Source: Ascidia mentula (taxonomy: Eukaryota; Chordata; Ascidiacea; Phlebobranchia; Ascidiidae). From it: a stretch of DNA of 64,000 bases. This document shows positions 61,888 through 64,000 of the stretch, in pieces. Below the pieces are notes generated by a model that was not told where the DNA came from, did not search any database, and was given only the letters and a program-made list of their open reading frames with translations. Position numbers and translations under genes: made by a program. The stretch's first letter is position 1, and each line of letters starts with the position of its first letter. Location: NCBI GenBank assembly GCA_947561715.1, contig OX387204.1, forward strand, positions 17,613,001 through 17,677,000, in the 5' to 3' direction.

Positions 61888-63802
61888 ATGGTGGGTAGAA
61901 TTTTGCTTAAAATTTTTATCTGCAAAAATCTTTGTAAACTTCTTTGGAATTTTGCTTATTACGTCTTTAAGTTTATGCAGTGTGTTTTCGGTAACATTGA
62001 AAGCACGATTTAATTAAATCTTGGTAAAAAGCACGCAAGGTGTTAACCTGATGTTGTTCAACAGTCGCATAGAAAGTTTTCGGCTCCACGCCACGGCTCT
62101 TTGGGCTTTCTGCCTAGAAAACGTGCAGCGAGACATCGTGGAAAGGTGAAGTCTTTTCCAAGAGATAACCCATCCAAGCCATGCCACTTAACTGCCTTTA
62201 TCAGCTACAAAGCTGGGATGACCCATATTGTACGAGATGTTGATCGACCTGGTTCAAGTATGTAACAATTCGTTGTGTTAATTTGTCTTAAAATAAAACT
62301 TATTTCAGAAAGCAAAAGAAATTAGGAGCACTGATAAGAGATTTACTCAAAATTCTGCAAATGAAGAGACTGGCCAATAGTGCTGGGATATTGTTGTGTA
62401 ATATTTCGCATTTTTGATTGGGCCTGGGGGGTTGTTTTAAGGAGAATTTTATTCACAATTTTTTATTGTGGGTAGTACTTTACTGGTAAGTTTTTATGAA
62501 ATGCAGCATAAAATTCTTGATGTCTTTTTAGAGGTGAACAAGAAGGAAGTTGTCGAAGCCGTGACCATCTTGGAAACACCACCTATGATTGTAGTAGGTG
62601 TGATTGGTTACATCCAGACACCGCGCGGCCTCAGGACCTTGAAGACAGTCTTTGCTGAGCATTTGAGCGACGAATGTAAACGTCGTTTCTACAAAAACTG
62701 GTAAGTTGCTTGCATGGTCATGCCAGAATTAACAACTAGACAATAAAGAAAAGTTTAAAGTGTGTTAAATTTTGGTATCAAACAGTTGTTGAAAGTGATG
62801 ATACACAAGACGGGCGGTCAGATAACAATGCTGAAACTTGTCTTGATTCTGATTTTTGTGTATGTCCAGTATGATTCACTGCCACAAACAATTCATCTAA
62901 ACTTGTTATTTTTTTGAATTTGCTCCTCTCAGCAATTCCATTGCTGATGAGCTTACACCCAACCAAGGGTTTATGTGGACTCCAAAATGCCAAACTATAC
63001 AGTGTTGTGCATGAGGAGGACCACCTGGCCCGATCCTACCTCCCTGGTCTCCTCTCAGTAGTTATGCTGATGAGACAGGCAGGTGCTCTACAGGCATTAT
63101 AGGGGATTTGTATTTTTCGGTGGAAATCAGGTACGCTTGCAAGAAGAAGGCTTTCACTAAGTCCTGTCGCAAGTGGCAAGATGAAGATGGTAAGAAGCAA
63201 ATCGACAGAGACTTCAACCAGATGAAGAAATACTGCAAAGTGATCAGAGTCATCGCCCACTCCCAAGTAAGCAAGTGTTTTATGTAATAAATGTGGTGCA
63301 AAATGGTCAAATTGACCTGAATGCTTTCAAATGAAAACTATTTCAATAATACTGTTCCAAAAGCTTAGTGGCCAGTTCAGGACTCCACAATGAAAAAAAG
63401 AATAATTGCACATGGTTTATGAATTTCCCTGACAGCTATTTTGTGTTCATATGATGAGTTGCACTGACACCTCTTGTACGAGCATCATATTATTATGTTG
63501 CATTGAACGGAGATTGCAATTACTGATGACAGCTGTTGATATATTTACCTTTGCTCCCCCCCCCCCCCCCCCCCCCTTACAATATACAATCATAACCGTA
63601 TGATGATTCTTCCAGATGAAACTCCTTCCTCTGCGTCAAAAGAAAGCTCACATCATGGAGATCCAGGTTAACGGTGGATCTGTGCCAGAGAAAGTTGACT
63701 ACGCCCGCGAGCTTTTGGAGAAACCCTTCAGTGTGAGCAGCGTTTTTAACAAGGATGAGATGATCGATGTCATTGGTGTCAACAAGGGCCATGGAGAAAA
63801 GG
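61888..63802 (+). CDS. RPL3: Ribosomal protein L3 (uL3), first five exons, continues past the window
   Basis: Core protein of the large ribosomal subunit, near the peptidyl-transferase centre. Coding exons in the window are 61888-61890 (just the ATG), 62065-62257, 62532-62700, 63131-63266 and 63616-63802, encoding 229 residues of about 400 and ending in phase 1. Characteristic strings are [102 protein letters not shown] and [12 protein letters not shown]. The start codon is the last codon of exon 1 and is followed directly by the donor gtgggt. Intron 3 hosts a U43-like snoRNA. Remaining exons lie beyond position 64000. Confidence 0.96.
62789..62857 (+). ncRNA. SNORD43: Box C/D snoRNA U43-like (SNORD43), in RPL3 intron 3
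   Basis: A C box GTGATGA at 62795-62801 and a D box CTGA at 62849-62852 bracket about 47 bases, with a short terminal stem (gaaa against tttt). The segment gacgggcgg at 62809-62817 and ctga at 62831 (D'-like) match vertebrate U43, which carries the same gacgggcgg string and is hosted by RPL3 introns. U43 guides a 2'-O-methylation on 18S rRNA. Same host gene plus shared guide makes the identification strong. Confidence 0.85.
63556..63576. repeat. 21-base poly(C) run in RPL3 intron 4
   Basis: Twenty-one consecutive C residues lie 39 bases upstream of the exon 5 acceptor. The complementary G-run could form a quadruplex. The run length is prone to sequencing and assembly error. Confidence 0.9.
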
Positions 63803-64000
63803 GTCAGTTTTGCATCATTCTCTCACATAACTCTACAACACTCGGTATTTCTTAGTTTGTATGTTTGATTACACAGCTGAGTTATCCAAGGGAGGTTATT
63901 CCCCTATTGTGTTGTTAGGTGACAATGATTAAATTGTGACTGGCAGATATTTGATGAAACGCATTGTTTTTCCCCTGCCAGGGAAACCTGAAATTTATGT

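Noticed and set aside
1..64000. CRISPR arrays, bacterial operons or viral genes
   Set aside because: No regularly spaced short repeats, no prokaryotic gene arrangement and no viral polymerase, capsid or integrase motif were seen. Genes have spliceosomal introns throughout.

Overview
The window is nuclear DNA from an animal. Every confident gene is split by GT-AG introns, most of them a few hundred bases long, and the base composition is AT-rich. The gene set (an axonemal dynein assembly factor, an ADAR2-type RNA editase, a KCTD8/12/16-type receptor auxiliary subunit) is metazoan. Small introns, short intergenic gaps and a 15-base head-to-tail gene pair fit an ascidian tunicate such as Ciona best. 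That placement is inference; no marker in the window proves it.

Region 1 (1-27.5 kb) is a young segmental-duplication block. Two near-identical units of about 5.2 kb lie head to tail (1-5276 and 5277 to about 10440). A third, 5'-truncated unit starts near 14432. None carries a credible gene. Beside and among them are four genes of the galactose-3-O-sulfotransferase (Gal3ST) family: A and B on the plus strand, C and D on the minus strand. All four share one four-exon structure with identical intron phases, a short N-terminal membrane anchor and both PAPS-binding motifs. D has diverged first exons and C-terminus but a nearly identical exon 4 core, which points to gene conversion. Inverted fragments, a relic of a lost copy's 3' flank, a fold-back element and retroposon insertions with target-site duplications mark the block's history.

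Region 2 (27.5-31 kb) is gene-poor but holds a complete-looking type I hammerhead ribozyme on the minus strand at 29826-29885. The same core, altered, sits in the fold-back element at 14.3 kb.

Region 3 (31-53 kb) is dense, conserved housekeeping and ciliary DNA: peflin (PEF1-like), DNAAF3, CHCHD7/COX23-like, EIPR1, an ADAR2-like editase on the minus strand, and mitochondrial asparaginyl-tRNA synthetase (NARS2). CHCHD7 and EIPR1 are 15 bases apart and look like an operon. EIPR1 and ADAR are tail to tail. ADAR and NARS2 are head to head over 556 bp. The ADAR model has an N-terminal SAP domain not usual for this family.

Region 4 (53-64 kb) holds a four-exon KCTD8/12/16-like gene (minus strand), an unassigned stretch with a few open exon-like segments, and the first five exons of ribosomal protein L3, whose third intron carries a U43-type (SNORD43) box C/D snoRNA. 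RPL3 runs off the right edge.

Exon boundaries were set by hand from homology, splice dinucleotides and reading-phase continuity. Every multi-exon model given closes in phase from ATG to stop, except RPL3, which is cut by the window.
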